Shown one piece after another: positions 34,085 through 43,770 of a stretch of DNA of 64,000 nt. The notes beneath the pieces are model-generated. The model did no database searches. It was not told where the DNA came from and was given only the letters and a program-made list of their open reading frames with translations. The DNA is from UBA5069 sp964560495 (lineage in GTDB: Bacteria > Chloroflexota > Anaerolineae > Caldilineales > Caldilineaceae), in assembly GCA_964560495.1 (NCBI GenBank), contig CAZLMM010000021.1, positions 12,796 through 76,795 on the forward strand, read 5' to 3'. Each line of letters begins with the position of its first letter. Positions within the stretch are counted from its first letter, which is position 1. Both the position numbers and the translations under genes were made by a program.

Positions 34085-35614
34085 TCAAGTCAGCGATCGC
34101 GGGCGGTATTGAAGCGCCTCGGCCAGATGATGCACCTGAATGTGGCGCTCGTCGGCCAGGTCGGCGATGGTGCGGCTGAGCTTGAGCACGCGATGATAGG
34201 CGCGTGCGCTCAGGTTCATCTGTTGCATGGCCGAGCGCATGAGATTGCGTCCGGTCTCGTCGATGGCGCAGAAGTGCTGCACCTCCGCCGGGCCCATGTC
34301 GCCGTTCACCAGCACATTGGGCTTGCCCAGGTGAGTGAAGCGCGCGTGCTGATGCTGGCGCGCCCGCTCCACCCGTGAGCGCACCGTGGTGGATGGCTCG
34401 CCCTTGTCCAATGCGGCCAGCTTCTGAAAAGGCACTCGCGGCACATCCAGGTGGATGTCGATGCGGTCCATGAGCGGGCCGCTGATGCGTTGCTGATAGC
34501 GCATGACCAACCCCATGGAGCAGGTGCATTCCCTTTGGGTGTCGCCATAGTAGCCGCAGGGACAGGGATTCATGGCAGCTACGAGAACGAAATTGGCAGG
34601 AAAGGTGAGGGATCCACTGGCGCGGCTGATGGTGACGATGCGGTCTTCCAGGGGTTGACGCAAAGTCTCCAGGTTTTTGGGGCCGAATTCGGGCAGCTCA
34701 TCCAGAAAGAGGACGCCGCGATGGGCCAGGCTCACCTCGCCCGGACGCGGCCAGCGACCGCCGCCCACCAGCCCGGCGTTGCTGATGGTGTGATGGGGCG
34801 CGCGGAAAGGGCGTTGACGCACCAACGGCTGGCCGTCGGGCAGGGCGTCGGCCACAGAGTAGATGCGGGTGATGTCCAGCGACTCGGTGAGCGTGAGCTT
34901 GGGCAGAACCGAGGGCAGCGCACGCGCCAGCAAGGTTTTGCCGGCGCCGGGCGGGCCTTTCAGCAGACAATTGTGGCCGCCAGCGCAGGCGATCTCCAGC
35001 GCGCGCTTGACGTGCTCCTGTCCCTTGATGTCGGCGAAATCCACCGGGTAGTGGGTTTCGCCCTGTTCGTCGAAGCGTAGGGTGTTCTCGAAGCGGGCGA
35101 TGAGGGCCGCGCCGTTGAGATGGCGCACCAGGGCGGCCAGCGAGTCGATGGGATAGACCTCAATGCCTTCCACCAGGGCGGCCTCGGCGGCGTCCATCGT
35201 GGGCACAAAAAGGCGACGATAGCCGCGCTGCTGCGCCATACTGGCCATGGGCAAAACGCCATTGACATGACGCACGCTGCCGTCCAGGCTCAACTCGCCC
35301 AGGATGAGGGCGTCATCCAAAACGCCGGAGACCTGGCGTGTGGCTGCCAGAATGCCCACGGCGATGGGCAGGTCGTAGGCGGGGCCTTCCTTGCGCAAAT
35401 CTGCAGGCGCCAGGTTGATGGTGAGGCGATGTTGCGGGAAGAAAAAGCCGCTGTTGGTGGTGGCTGCGCGCACACGTTCGCTGCTCTCGCGCACGGCTGT
35501 GTCGGGCAAGCCCACCAGGGTGACGCGCTCCAGCCCGGTGGCGATATCCACTTCCACCTGCACCGGCTCTGCATCCAACCCGACGACGGCGCAGCTATGA
35601 ACTTTGGCGAGCAC
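34085..35614 (-). CDS. comM: YifB/ComM family Mg-chelatase-like AAA+ ATPase
   Basis: 509 residues. N-terminal Lon-protease-like fold (about 1-170), AAA+ module with Walker A Gly-Pro-Pro-Gly-Ala-Gly-Lys-Thr and Walker B Phe-Leu-Asp-Glu-Leu-Pro-Glu-Phe, the Cys-rich Asn-Pro-Cys-Pro-Cys-Gly-Tyr-Tyr-Gly insertion, and the C-terminal Mg-chelatase region. ComM is a helicase that aids branch migration during natural transformation. I place the start at a GTG (35614) after GGGAGGC because the family begins with Leu-Ala-Lys-Val-His-Ser right there; the longer frame to 35668 adds unsupported residues. Confidence 0.92.
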   Translation of the reverse strand: MLAKVHSCAVVGLDAEPVQVEVDIATGLERVTLVGLPDTAVRESSERVRAATTNSGFFFPQHRLTINLAPADLRKEGPAYDLPIAVGILAATRQVSGVLDDALILGELSLDGSVRHVNGVLPMASMAQQRGYRRLFVPTMDAAEAALVEGIEVYPIDSLAALVRHLNGAALIARFENTLRFDEQGETHYPVDFADIKGQEHVKRALEIACAGGHNCLLKGPPGAGKTLLARALPSVLPKLTLTESLDITRIYSVADALPDGQPLVRQRPFRAPHHTISNAGLVGGGRWPRPGEVSLAHRGVLFLDELPEFGPKNLETLRQPLEDRIVTISRASGSLTFPANFVLVAAMNPCPCGYYGDTQRECTCSMGLVMRYQQRISGPLMDRIDIHLDVPRVPFQKLAALDKGEPSTTVRSRVERARQHQHARFTHLGKPNVLVNGDMGPAEVQHFCAIDETGRNLMRSAMQQMNLSARAYHRVLKLSRTIADLADERHIQVHHLAEALQYRPRSLT

Positions 35615-35802
35615 GATGCCTCCCGCGGGGGTGGGGCGTCTCGCGTTGCACCCGACCCCGGATGTCACTCATGAAACGCCTTGTCCATATGACGATAGGG
35701 CAATTCTACTTGCGATGACGGCGGGCGTCAATGCGCAAGAGGGAAAAACTACACGGATATTCATTCACTTTCGGCCAGGTCGTCCAGGATGGCGAGATTG
35801 GG

Positions 35803-36681
35803 TCATGTCACTGGCCACCAGTAGGAAGCGCGCGACGCGGTGGGCTGAAAGTCGAGTCGCTCTACGCCCAGATAGTGGAGCGTGGCGCGCTCCAGCAGGG
35901 AAAACTCGTCGGAGTTCTCCCGATTGAGCCGCATCGGTTCCTTGAGCACGACGGGGGGGTTGCTCATGAAGCGCGGCCTGCCAATGACATTTTGTGATGA
36001 GGCATGGAGCATGAAGGGGTGGAGGATGACGAAATCGCCGGCGTCGCCGGTTAATTCCTCGAATTGGGTGCACTGGCTGATCATGGCCTGAAAGTCGAAA
36101 TCGCCCGGGGCAACGCCTGCCGGATGATCCGCCAGATAGCGCGCCATGATGCGCACTGAGTCAGGCGCGATGAAGGTGCCGCCGCCCTGATGCAGCATGT
36201 CCGACCAGAGGACGATGGTGAGCAGCGCCTGCTCGCGACTGTCCAGAAAGTGGCGGAAATAGCTGCCATCCTTGTGCCAGCCGCCGACCTGGGCGGAGGG
36301 AGGCTGCCAGGGCTTGTCTGCCCCCCGGTGAAAGTTGACGATGAAGGCGTCCGACCAGATGAAGGAGTTGATGGTGGTGAAATGGCCCGATTGAATGCCC
36401 ATCACTTGCGTCTCCAGTCGTTCTTCGCCGCCCACCACGTCGAGGATTGCGGCCCAGGCTTTGGGCGCCAGCTCAGCCACGGGCATCTGGTTCTTGTGAT
36501 CCATCCAGATGATGTCCTTTTGCCAGGTGGTCGGGTCATGGCTGTCATAGCCCAGCCGCTCATAGGCTTCGTCGATCCAGCGATTGGCGACTGAGAGATC
36601 CAGGCAACCCTTGACGACGAGATAGCCTTTGTCCAGAAAACTTTGCACTTGTTCTGCGGTCAGGATGCGATAGTTGCTCAT
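35803..36681 (-). CDS. Phytanoyl-CoA dioxygenase (PhyH) family protein
   Basis: 292 residues. Fe ligands: His136-Lys-Asp138 (Trp-His-Lys-Asp-Gly-Ser-Tyr-Phe) and distal His226 (Phe-Met-Leu-His-Ala-Ser-Ser-Gln-Asn), with Arg235 or Arg237 as the likely 2-oxoglutarate anchor. Distinct from the 28908 paralogue in length and core. Likely a cytosolic oxygenase; substrate unknown. Monocistronic on the minus strand: the 188-base gap to yifB on one side and a 202-base divergent spacer on the other show no other gene. Confidence 0.88.
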   Translation of the reverse strand: MSNYRILTAEQVQSFLDKGYLVVKGCLDLSVANRWIDEAYERLGYDSHDPTTWQKDIIWMDHKNQMPVAELAPKAWAAILDVVGGEERLETQVMGIQSGHFTTINSFIWSDAFIVNFHRGADKPWQPPSAQVGGWHKDGSYFRHFLDSREQALLTIVLWSDMLHQGGGTFIAPDSVRIMARYLADHPAGVAPGDFDFQAMISQCTQFEELTGDAGDFVILHPFMLHASSQNVIGRPRFMSNPPVVLKEPMRLNRENSDEFSLLERATLHYLGVERLDFQPTASRASYWWPVT

Positions 36682-36832
36682 GGGTGAATGACTCCGGAAA
36701 TAGTGTAAGATGTTCGGATGAAGAATGTCGTTGCTTTTGAGGAACTATTCTGCCATTGATCTGCTCTGGCGGCAACCAAGGGCAGGTATCCCCAGTGTTC
36801 CGCGACCGAACTGCCCATGTATTCCTGACCTG

Positions 36833-36841
36833 TGTTATAAT
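36833..36841 (+). promoter_or_regulatory. Extended -10 promoter for the lipoprotein gene
   Basis: TGTTATAAT: a TG-n extended -10 (TG at 36833-36835, TATAAT at 36836-36841) on the plus strand, about 43 bases before the ATG at 36884. No good -35 is seen, as is usual for extended -10 promoters. Confidence 0.55.
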
Positions 36842-36883
36842 GAACGACAATCATTCAACCATATAAAGCCAGAGCGGTAACAT

Positions 36884-38362
36884 ATGCGCACAGTCTATTT
36901 GCTGATCATTGGCCTGCTGCTCATGACGCTTGCCGGCTGCGTTATGATCACGCGGCCCACCGATACACCGGCCGCAGCCAGCGCACCCAATGTGGAGTCC
37001 GCAGATTACGGGCGTCCCGTCACATTCCGCGCCGGACGTTCTATTCGCTATCCAGACTTTACACTGACCTATCTGGGCGAGCGATTCGTCATATCGGAGA
37101 ATCCGCCGAGGACCTTCTCTTTGCAGGATTTTCGCGCCACGCAGAATGAGGAAGAGGCTGCTATCACCTGGAGCAGCGGCCTGGGCGACATCGCGCCGGC
37201 CATCTTCACCATGGGCGGGCATGACTATCTGTTGGAGCTTGCTTTCTCAGACGAGTTGGGGCAGCTCGCCGAAAACGAGCTGGTGGTCTGGCGGAAGGCT
37301 GCGACGCCGACCGCTATCTCCACGCCGGCTCCTCAAGACGACTCCGACCAGACCGTCGCGCTGGATCAGCCCTTCGGCCTGCGACGACGTCAACAGGCCA
37401 ACCTGGAAGGCGAGGAGCTGGTTGTCGAGTTGCGCCGCGTTCTGGCTGATTCGCGCTGTCCGGTGAACGAATTGGGTCAGCGCATGACCTGCACCTGGCT
37501 GGGCGAAGGTGTGGTGGAGCTCATTGCGCATCTCGACGGCGCGTCTCGCCAACGCGTGGTGTTGGGCACAGCCAACCGCGCGGCGCCCAAGTGGGCAGAG
37601 GTGGGAGACTTCACGATCCAGCTGCTGGACTTGACCCCTCTACCTGCTGTGGACAAACCGCAGCCCACCCAGGAGGAGTATACGGCGCTCTTGCAGATTT
37701 CCCAGCGCAGCGCGCCGCCAGTGGAAACGCCTGTTCCAACACCCACTGCAACCACTTTGCCAGAACCCACGCCTACGACGTACTACGAGATAGAGATCAT
37801 CATTGACTGTGACAGGCTGACAGGGGAGGACGCAGAGGCCGTGTTGGGCGAGTCGGTGAGCCGCGACGGTCTGATGCTCAACTTCTTTTGCCTCGAATCC
37901 AGCGTCGAGCCGGCCGGCGCCAGCGCCCCGGATGACTTTCCCTTCTACCTGGGCGACTATCAGGATCGCAATGTGGTCGCCGCCACCCAGTGGGGCGTAA
38001 GCGACTCGCCCGACCCGCTCCTCGACCTGGCCGAGCGCGTGCGCCGCGCCAACCCGACTGCGGACAGCGCCTATCCGAAGCTGCTGACATACTATGCAGT
38101 TGGGTCGCTGGCTGATGCGTTTGCCCAACTGCCCGTCATGGCCGAGGGCGCGCAAGGGTTGCATGTGGAAATGGTCGACGGCTTGGGAGAGGCGGCTCTC
38201 TGGCTGTGGCAGGGTCTGCCCGACGGTCGCCATTTCGCCGCTCTGCTCACGCTGGAAAGGGGCAAATACATCGTCGTCTATGCCCTCGTCCGACCGGAAC
38301 AGACCGAAGATGCCGCACAGGAAGGAATGATCACAATCAGCCAACGAATGAACGGGCAGTGA
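36884..38362 (+). CDS. Hypothetical lipoprotein
   Basis: 492 residues with a clear lipoprotein signal peptide (hydrophobic core, then Leu-Ala-Gly-Cys, Cys at residue 19) and a Thr/Ala/Pro linker. Two low-complexity proline-rich linkers at about 145-160 and 285-305 separate three globular parts; I recognise no catalytic motif. No neighbour gives a function. The next gene remnant begins about 150 bases downstream. Confidence 0.8.
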   Translation: MRTVYLLIIGLLLMTLAGCVMITRPTDTPAAASAPNVESADYGRPVTFRAGRSIRYPDFTLTYLGERFVISENPPRTFSLQDFRATQNEEEAAITWSSGLGDIAPAIFTMGGHDYLLELAFSDELGQLAENELVVWRKAATPTAISTPAPQDDSDQTVALDQPFGLRRRQQANLEGEELVVELRRVLADSRCPVNELGQRMTCTWLGEGVVELIAHLDGASRQRVVLGTANRAAPKWAEVGDFTIQLLDLTPLPAVDKPQPTQEEYTALLQISQRSAPPVETPVPTPTATTLPEPTPTTYYEIEIIIDCDRLTGEDAEAVLGESVSRDGLMLNFFCLESSVEPAGASAPDDFPFYLGDYQDRNVVAATQWGVSDSPDPLLDLAERVRRANPTADSAYPKLLTYYAVGSLADAFAQLPVMAEGAQGLHVEMVDGLGEAALWLWQGLPDGRHFAALLTLERGKYIVVYALVRPEQTEDAAQEGMITISQRMNGQ

Positions 38363-38457
38363 CAATTATTGTCGATGCGAACAGGTTGTTTCGCTCCCAC
38401 CTTTGTCCGCGCCGCCAATCCTTGGGTGCTCATCCACTAATGCTTTGAAATAGACAA

Positions 38458-38516
38458 GAGGCTGCCTTTGCGCTAAGTTTTTGGCGTCAAGACCGAACTT
38501 GGTGAAAGGCAACCTC
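38458..38516 (+). repeat. Inverted repeat just ahead of the transposase-like remnant
   Basis: GAGGCTGCCTTT (38458-38469) and AAAGGCAACCTC (38505-38516) pair at 11 of 12 positions around a 35-base spacer, ending directly before the ATG at 38517. It could be an end of the decayed element or a leader hairpin. Confidence 0.4.
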
Positions 38517-39052
38517 ATGCGAAAGCCGAAAGACTGGGGACAACCGCGCCCCACCCAGCCTGTGACCATTATAAGCAGATGGGGCGCGGCAACGTGAAGT
38601 CGACAGCGACGTACAAGACCCAAAGCGGGAAGCGGCGCACCTTCCAATGCACTGCGTGTAGAGAGCAGTTTGCGGAGACATGGGAAACGGTCCTGTATGA
38701 TCTGCGCGCATCGGAAGAGAAGGTGATGATCGTGCTTAAGTTGCTGCTGTGCAAGGTGGAGTTGAGCGCCATCAGCTTTGCCCTGGGAGTGACAGAGGAA
38801 ACGAGTTTGGAATGGCTGCGACGTGCATCGGAAAAAGCCGATGAGATCAACCAGCGCCTGTTGCGCGAGGTGAAAGTGACCCAAGTGGAGTTGGACGAAC
38901 TGTGGAGCTATGCCTTGCGCAAACGGCCGACGAGTGCGGCAGCAGATGGCGAGAGTCCAGAAGAAAGCAGCGATGGACGACAGTGGGTGAGCTTTGCCCC
39001 AGAATATCGACTCCTGTTGGCCACCCATGTGGGGCCTTCTGGGTTGAGGTGA
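38517..39052 (+). pseudogene. Frameshifted, truncated transposase-like (IS1-type) gene
   Basis: The ATG at 38517 opens Met-Arg-Lys-Pro-Lys-Asp-Trp-Gly-Gln-Pro, the N-terminus of an IS1-like zinc-ribbon/HTH transposase family as I recall it. A frameshift near 38550 moves the continuation (Ala-Cys-Asp-His-Tyr-Lys, then Phe-Gln-Cys-Thr-Ala-Cys and an HTH with Ala-Leu-Gly-Val-Thr-Glu-Glu-Thr) into another frame that ends at 39052. The catalytic DDE part is missing or degraded. Debris of an old insertion. Confidence 0.6.
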
Positions 39053-39104
39053 GGCGACAAACCCGATCTTGCAGTGCTGATGACCGTTCCGTGTCTGGGA
39101 TGAT

Positions 39105-39323
39105 GTGGCCGCCACGGCCAGCCAGGTTCCGATCACGGCGATCATCAACTCAAACAGCGGGCCGCCCAACAGCGACTATATCCACGGGTTGGATGAACTG
39201 TTCGCAGCCAGCGTGACCATGTTGGGGATCGACGGGGTGACGCTGTTCACAGTGAAACGCACTCCTCCTAGATTGGTGCGCGTTCGACTTGGGAATCCAT
39301 GTGAGAAGCGGCATCGAAATTGA
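39105..39323 (+). pseudogene. Fragment of a spherulation-specific family 4 (spherulin-4) protein
   Basis: Codons at about 39120-39240 read Val-Pro-Ile-Thr-Ala-Ile-Ile-Asn-Ser-Asn-Ser-Gly-Pro-Pro-Asn-Ser-Asp-Tyr and onward to Leu-Phe-Ala-Ala-Ser-Val-Thr-Met-Leu-Gly, which matches the start of the spherulin-4 barrel (Ile-Ile-Asn-Pro-Asn-Ser-Gly-Pro in the family). Signal peptide and the remaining 170 or so residues are absent. It follows the transposase remnant directly, so the insertion probably destroyed it. The stretch 39324-39447 shows nothing further. Confidence 0.5.
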
Positions 39324-39447
39324 CCGATCCCTGCGCAGAAGCTACAATACGCAAAGTGGTTTCAGATTCCACATCGGAATCGTTGGAACCACGACCCAGA
39401 CTACACAATCTACTCTATCGTTGTAACTCCTTCCCACAAGGTGTGAC

Positions 39448-42400
39448 ATGGCTCCACCCCAGCCAACATCCGCCATGCAGCGGGCGCTCATGTCGCATGA
39501 GCGCGTCTACGCGTTCGCGGGCGGCTGTGCATTCCTTGCACTGCTCTTCTTCACCTTTCTGGTCTCTCCAGCTTGGCGTCCTGTTCGTGTGTCTGCGCAA
39601 AGCGCAAGTGGGTTGCGCATCAGTCAGGTCTATGGCGGCGGCGGCAACAGCGGCGCACCCTACAATGCCGATTTCGTCGAGCTTTTCAACGCCAGTTCGG
39701 ACCAGGTTTCGCTGGAAAACTGGCGCGTGGAGTATGCTTCGGCCAGCGGCTCGAACTGGTTGCCAACCGCGCTGAGCGGCGTGATCCAGCCCTACAGCTA
39801 CTTTCTCATCCAACAAGATGGCGGCTCGAATGGCGCCCCTTTGCCTGCGCCTGACCTCGTCGGCGCCACAGCCATGTCACGCGAGGAGGGCAAGGTGCGC
39901 CTCGTTGACGGCGCGGGTGGGGTGGTCGATCTCGTTGGGTACGGCGGCGCCAACGAGTTCGAGACATCCCCCACGCCCAAACTCTCCAACGACACCGCGG
40001 CCTTGCGTAACGGCGGCGGCTGCGACGACAACAATAACAACGCCGTAGATTTCGTCATCGGGCAGCCGCTGCCGCGCAACAGCGCTGCACCCTCCAACCC
40101 ATGCGCACCGCTGCCAGAGACAGCGACCCCCACTGATACGCCGACGCCCACTGAAACGTCAACGGTCAGTGAGACGTCAATTCCAACCACCACAGTCGAA
40201 ACAGAGACGCCTACGCCGACCTCAACTGATACTGAAACGCCATCTGCCACACCTACGCCGACCGAGACGACGCCTGCACAACCGGCGTTGCCCCTCTTCA
40301 TCAGCGAGTTTCTGGCGGATCCGAAGGCGGTGGGCGACAGCGANNNNNNNNNNNNNNNNNNNNNNNNNNNNNNNNNNNNNNNNNNNNNNNNNNNNNNNNN
40401 NNNNNNNNNNNNNNNNNNNNNNNNNNNNNNNNNNNNNNNNNNNTGGGGCGGCGGTCTGCGCGTCACCGCCGGCGCCAGCCTGGAACGCGCTGGCTTCGAG
40501 GCGGGTGCGTCCTGGGTTGCGGCGACGAGCGTCTGGCCCGGTTCGGCTGGCGACAAGGGCAGCCCCGGCGCAGCCTTCGCTGGCTCGCCCGACCCGGCCA
40601 CATTGACCCCCACGCCTACTCCAACGGCGACGGATTCTGCGTCGCCCGGCCCGGCGCTGCCCCTCTTCATCAGCGAGTTTCTGGCGGATCCGAAGGCGGT
40701 GGGCGACAGCGACGGCGAGTGGGTCGAGTTGTTCAATCCCAACGCCGAGACGGTCAACCTGCGAGGCTGGCGACTGGCCGACCTGGGAACGGACAATCAC
40801 GCCATCGCCGCCGACGTGTTCATCCCGCCGGGCGGCTACGTCGTGCTGGCGCGCAACGGCGACCCGACGGTCAACGGTGGCGTCAACGCCGCCTATGTCT
40901 ATACGGGAATCAGTCTGGCGAATGGCGACGACGAACTGCTGCTCATTGCGCCCGATGGAACGGAGATGGATCGCGTCGTATGGGGCGGCGGTCTGCGCGT
41001 CACCGCCGGCGCCAGCCTGGAACGCGCTGGCTTCGCCGTCAACTCCGGCTGGCAAACGGCCACGCAACCCTGGCTTGGTTCAGCAGGAGACGTGGGCAGT
41101 CCTGGCGGGCCGGCGACTCCGCCCTCAGCGGCAACAGCTACCCCCACAACGGTTGCGCCCGGCGCAAGCTGGCCGCTTGCGCCGGTGGAGAGTCAATTGC
41201 AGATCGACGAGGTTGCGCCCAATGGCAGCAATGAGGAATACATTGCGCTGGTCAATGTGGGGAAAACGCCCCTTGCGCTGGATGGCTATCTCGTTGGCGA
41301 CGCCCAACGCCCTGGCCTCAGCGAAGGGATGTATGCGCTGCCTGGCGGCGTCGTACTGGGGGCCGACACGCTCTTTGTCATTGCCCGCAACGGCGCCGGC
41401 TTCCGCGAGCGTTGGCAACGCGCAGCCGATGCGCAGATCGAACCGACTGATCCTGCCGTCCCCACGCTGGAACGCCGCGCTGACCTCGCTAACGGAGCGC
41501 TCGCCCTTGCGGACGGCGGCGATGAGGTCGTGCTTTTGAACGCCGCCGGCGAGTTGGTAGACGCCCTTGCCTATGACAATGGCGATTTTGCTGGCTTGGG
41601 ATTGACCCAGGCTTTGCCCCTTGCCAGCAACGCCTCATTGCAGCGTGTTCCCGGCGCATTTTTCCCGGCAGTAAGCGACCTGCGCCACCGTTTCCTGTCG
41701 GGTCCGCCGTCCCCTTTTGTCTCGGTCAGCTTGCCAACGCCGCTTGACATCCCTTTACCTCAACTCGACCAGGGTCTGCTGGCTGTCTGGGGGTCCTTGG
41801 GCGGTCACAGCAACTTCAGCCCTGGTTACGGCGCGCCGCCGCACTACACGCTCGCCGCCGCCGCAACGCATGGTCTCGATTTCGTAGCCCTAGCCGATCC
41901 TCAACCCCACGATTGGCTGCCCGTTGCGCCGCCGCTGACTCTGCTGCCGGCATGGACATGGTATGGCGGAGACGACCGGGCTGTGGTCTATAGTGACCAC
42001 TGGGCCGATCTGCTCGACCGCGCCAGCCTCACCGATTTTCTTGCGGCAGGTGGGTATACAGCCCAGTGGCAAGGCGACGAAGCATTTGGCTCACCCAATA
42101 TCGTGGCGCTTGCCGCCGACCGGGTGAGCGCGCCGGAAAACCTGTCTTCGCTCTATGCAAGCTGGATCGAGGTGGGCGCAGCCTTGTTGCCAGCCGGCAA
42201 TGCTGAGCCGCCGCTGCCGGATCGAGCGCCGCCTGCGCCGGCGTACACCGGGCTGGCTGTTGCGACGGTCGATGCAGGCGGGGTGCGCGAGGCTTTGTCC
42301 GCGCGTCGCGGTTGGCTTACCAATTCGCCTGGACTATGGCTGACGCTGCGCGCTGAGCAAGATGGAAGCCACGCCTGGATGGGCAATTCTATGACGCCAG

Positions 42401-43767
42401 GAAACGACGTGACCCTACACGTTCATTACGGCGACCGCAGCGGCGAAACAGCCGGTCTCGCCATTTGGCAGAATGATCGCCCGGTGCGCCAACTGGACAC
42501 GCCCACACCCGATGGACGCTGGTCGGTGGCGCTGCCCGCTGCGCCCGGCAGCCTGCTCTTTGCCGTTGCGGCGCAAATGGATGGCGGATTTGCGGTGACT
42601 GCGCCGTTGTTGGTGCTGCCGGGGGCTGGAGGGAATGTGTTGATCAATGAGGTTCTGCCATCCGCCTGGAGCGACCTGAATGGCGATGGCGACATCGACG
42701 GCGACGATGAATTCATCGAACTGTACAATCCGGGCGACGATCCGGTGTCGCTCGTCGGTTGGCAGGTGGCAGATCAAGGGGAAGATGGCGGTGTGGGCAA
42801 ACATTTTACTTTTGGTTCAGGGCGCTTCGTCACTGGGCGAGGTTTTCTTAAACTTTGGCGCAAAGACACGCGACTTAACCTGAACAATGATGGTGATGCA
42901 CTCTTTTTGTTGCGGCCAGACGGCAGCCAGGCTGATTCGATCTCTTGGGAAAAGGCCCCGGGCGGCGGTCTTTCGATTGCCCGCCTGCCCGACGGCGGTG
43001 ATTGGCAGAGCGAGGGCGACCCGACGCCGGGGCAGCCCAATCGGCGCGGCGAGCCGCTGACCTGGCCCTTTCCTGATCCGACGCCGCTGCCTTCGTCGCC
43101 ACCATCGGATAGCGATGACGACGAAGAAACTCGCCTTGATCTGGGCGAGGGTCAGGCTGGCGGCTCGCCTGGGTCAGTGGCCTTTGCCAAACGCTGGGGA
43201 TTGGAAGTGTGGGTGGAATTTCGGGCGCAGGTGGTGGCGCCGCCGGGGTTGTTCAACGACACCATCTATGTGGCCGACCCTGCCGGCGGCGCGCTGGCAG
43301 GCATCGGCGTCAATGTCTTCTTGTGGCGCGGCGACTTTCCGCCGCTGGAAGAAGGCGACTGGGTGATCGTGCGTGGGGTGCTCAGGTCTTTCCGCGGCGA
43401 GATGGAAGTGCAGATGGACGCGCCCGAACAAATTTGGCGGATTGGGCCCGGAGAGCCGCTTGCGCCGCTGCCTGTGACTGTCGGCGACATTGGAGAGAAG
43501 TTGGAAGGCCGGCTGGTGACATTTGAGGGCGTGGTGAGCGGCTACCAGGGCGACAGCATCTTCCTCAGCGACCCGGACAACCCGGACGCGCCGGCTGTCC
43601 GGGTCACGGTGCGCAGCAGCCTGGGCTGGCGGCGTCCTTACGTGGTGGAAGGAGATCGCTGGCGCGTCACGGGCGTGGTGAGCCAGTTTGCCCGCGAAGC
43701 GCCCTGGAACGGGGGATATCGGGTGCTGGTGCGCTACGAGGGCGCTGATCTGGCGCGGGTGCAATAG
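39448..43767 (+). CDS. Large secreted lamin-tail-domain protein (interrupted by an assembly gap)
   Basis: About 1,439 residues if the 100 Ns are read through in frame. An N-terminal membrane/signal segment (about 22-50) is followed by a lamin-tail (LTD) domain (about 52-215, with Phe-Val-Glu-Leu-Phe-Asn), Pro/Thr linkers, near-identical LTD copies on both sides of the gap, another LTD-like unit (about 570-750), a degenerate PHP-like segment (Gly-His-Ser-Asn-Phe-Ser), a further LTD (about 1065-1175, Phe-Ile-Glu-Leu-Tyr-Asn-Pro) and an OB-fold-like C-terminus. Likely surface exposed. Its true length is longer than written because the gap is collapsed (see findings). It ends 3 bases from the convergent gyrB stop. 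Confidence 0.8.
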   Translation: MAPPQPTSAMQRALMSHERVYAFAGGCAFLALLFFTFLVSPAWRPVRVSAQSASGLRISQVYGGGGNSGAPYNADFVELFNASSDQVSLENWRVEYASASGSNWLPTALSGVIQPYSYFLIQQDGGSNGAPLPAPDLVGATAMSREEGKVRLVDGAGGVVDLVGYGGANEFETSPTPKLSNDTAALRNGGGCDDNNNNAVDFVIGQPLPRNSAAPSNPCAPLPETATPTDTPTPTETSTVSETSIPTTTVETETPTPTSTDTETPSATPTPTETTPAQPALPLFISEFLADPKAVGDSXXXXXXXXXXXXXXXXXXXXXXXXXXXXXXXXXXWGGGLRVTAGASLERAGFEAGASWVAATSVWPGSAGDKGSPGAAFAGSPDPATLTPTPTPTATDSASPGPALPLFISEFLADPKAVGDSDGEWVELFNPNAETVNLRGWRLADLGTDNHAIAADVFIPPGGYVVLARNGDPTVNGGVNAAYVYTGISLANGDDELLLIAPDGTEMDRVVWGGGLRVTAGASLERAGFAVNSGWQTATQPWLGSAGDVGSPGGPATPPSAATATPTTVAPGASWPLAPVESQLQIDEVAPNGSNEEYIALVNVGKTPLALDGYLVGDAQRPGLSEGMYALPGGVVLGADTLFVIARNGAGFRERWQRAADAQIEPTDPAVPTLERRADLANGALALADGGDEVVLLNAAGELVDALAYDNGDFAGLGLTQALPLASNASLQRVPGAFFPAVSDLRHRFLSGPPSPFVSVSLPTPLDIPLPQLDQGLLAVWGSLGGHSNFSPGYGAPPHYTLAAAATHGLDFVALADPQPHDWLPVAPPLTLLPAWTWYGGDDRAVVYSDHWADLLDRASLTDFLAAGGYTAQWQGDEAFGSPNIVALAADRVSAPENLSSLYASWIEVGAALLPAGNAEPPLPDRAPPAPAYTGLAVATVDAGGVREALSARRGWLTNSPGLWLTLRAEQDGSHAWMGNSMTPGNDVTLHVHYGDRSGETAGLAIWQNDRPVRQLDTPTPDGRWSVALPAAPGSLLFAVAAQMDGGFAVTAPLLVLPGAGGNVLINEVLPSAWSDLNGDGDIDGDDEFIELYNPGDDPVSLVGWQVADQGEDGGVGKHFTFGSGRFVTGRGFLKLWRKDTRLNLNNDGDALFLLRPDGSQADSISWEKAPGGGLSIARLPDGGDWQSEGDPTPGQPNRRGEPLTWPFPDPTPLPSSPPSDSDDDEETRLDLGEGQAGGSPGSVAFAKRWGLEVWVEFRAQVVAPPGLFNDTIYVADPAGGALAGIGVNVFLWRGDFPPLEEGDWVIVRGVLRSFRGEMEVQMDAPEQIWRIGPGEPLAPLPVTVGDIGEKLEGRLVTFEGVVSGYQGDSIFLSDPDNPDAPAVRVTVRSSLGWRRPYVVEGDRWRVTGVVSQFAREAPWNGGYRVLVRYEGADLARVQ
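40282..40498 (+). repeat. Duplicated lamin-tail unit, copy 1 (truncated by the gap)
   Basis: The 62 bases before the gap (from 40282) and the 55 bases after it (40444-40498) are nearly identical to 40651-40712 and 40981-41035. They are the ends of one copy of a tandem lamin-tail unit. Confidence 0.85.
40344..40443. other. Assembly gap of 100 Ns
   Basis: Exactly 100 undetermined bases, a conventional scaffolding placeholder. Comparison with the intact neighbouring unit predicts 268 missing bases; 268 and 100 leave the same remainder modulo 3, which is why the frame appears open. Confidence 0.98.
40651..41035 (+). repeat. Duplicated lamin-tail unit, copy 2 (complete)
   Basis: The complete copy that corresponds to the gapped unit at 40282-40498: identical ends (Pro-Leu-Phe-Ile-Ser-Glu-Phe-Leu-Ala-Asp-Pro-Lys and Trp-Gly-Gly-Gly-Leu-Arg-Val-Thr-Ala-Gly) with 268 intervening bases at 40713-40980. 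Confidence 0.85.
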
Positions 43768-43770
43768 TTC

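Noticed and set aside
38400..39450. Intact insertion sequence with terminal repeats
   Set aside because: The transposase-like frame is shifted and truncated and I could not find paired terminal repeats around it.
39798..40796. Minus-strand frame through the N gap
   Set aside because: Shadow of the Pro/Thr-rich linkers and lamin-tail units; the gap length is a placeholder.
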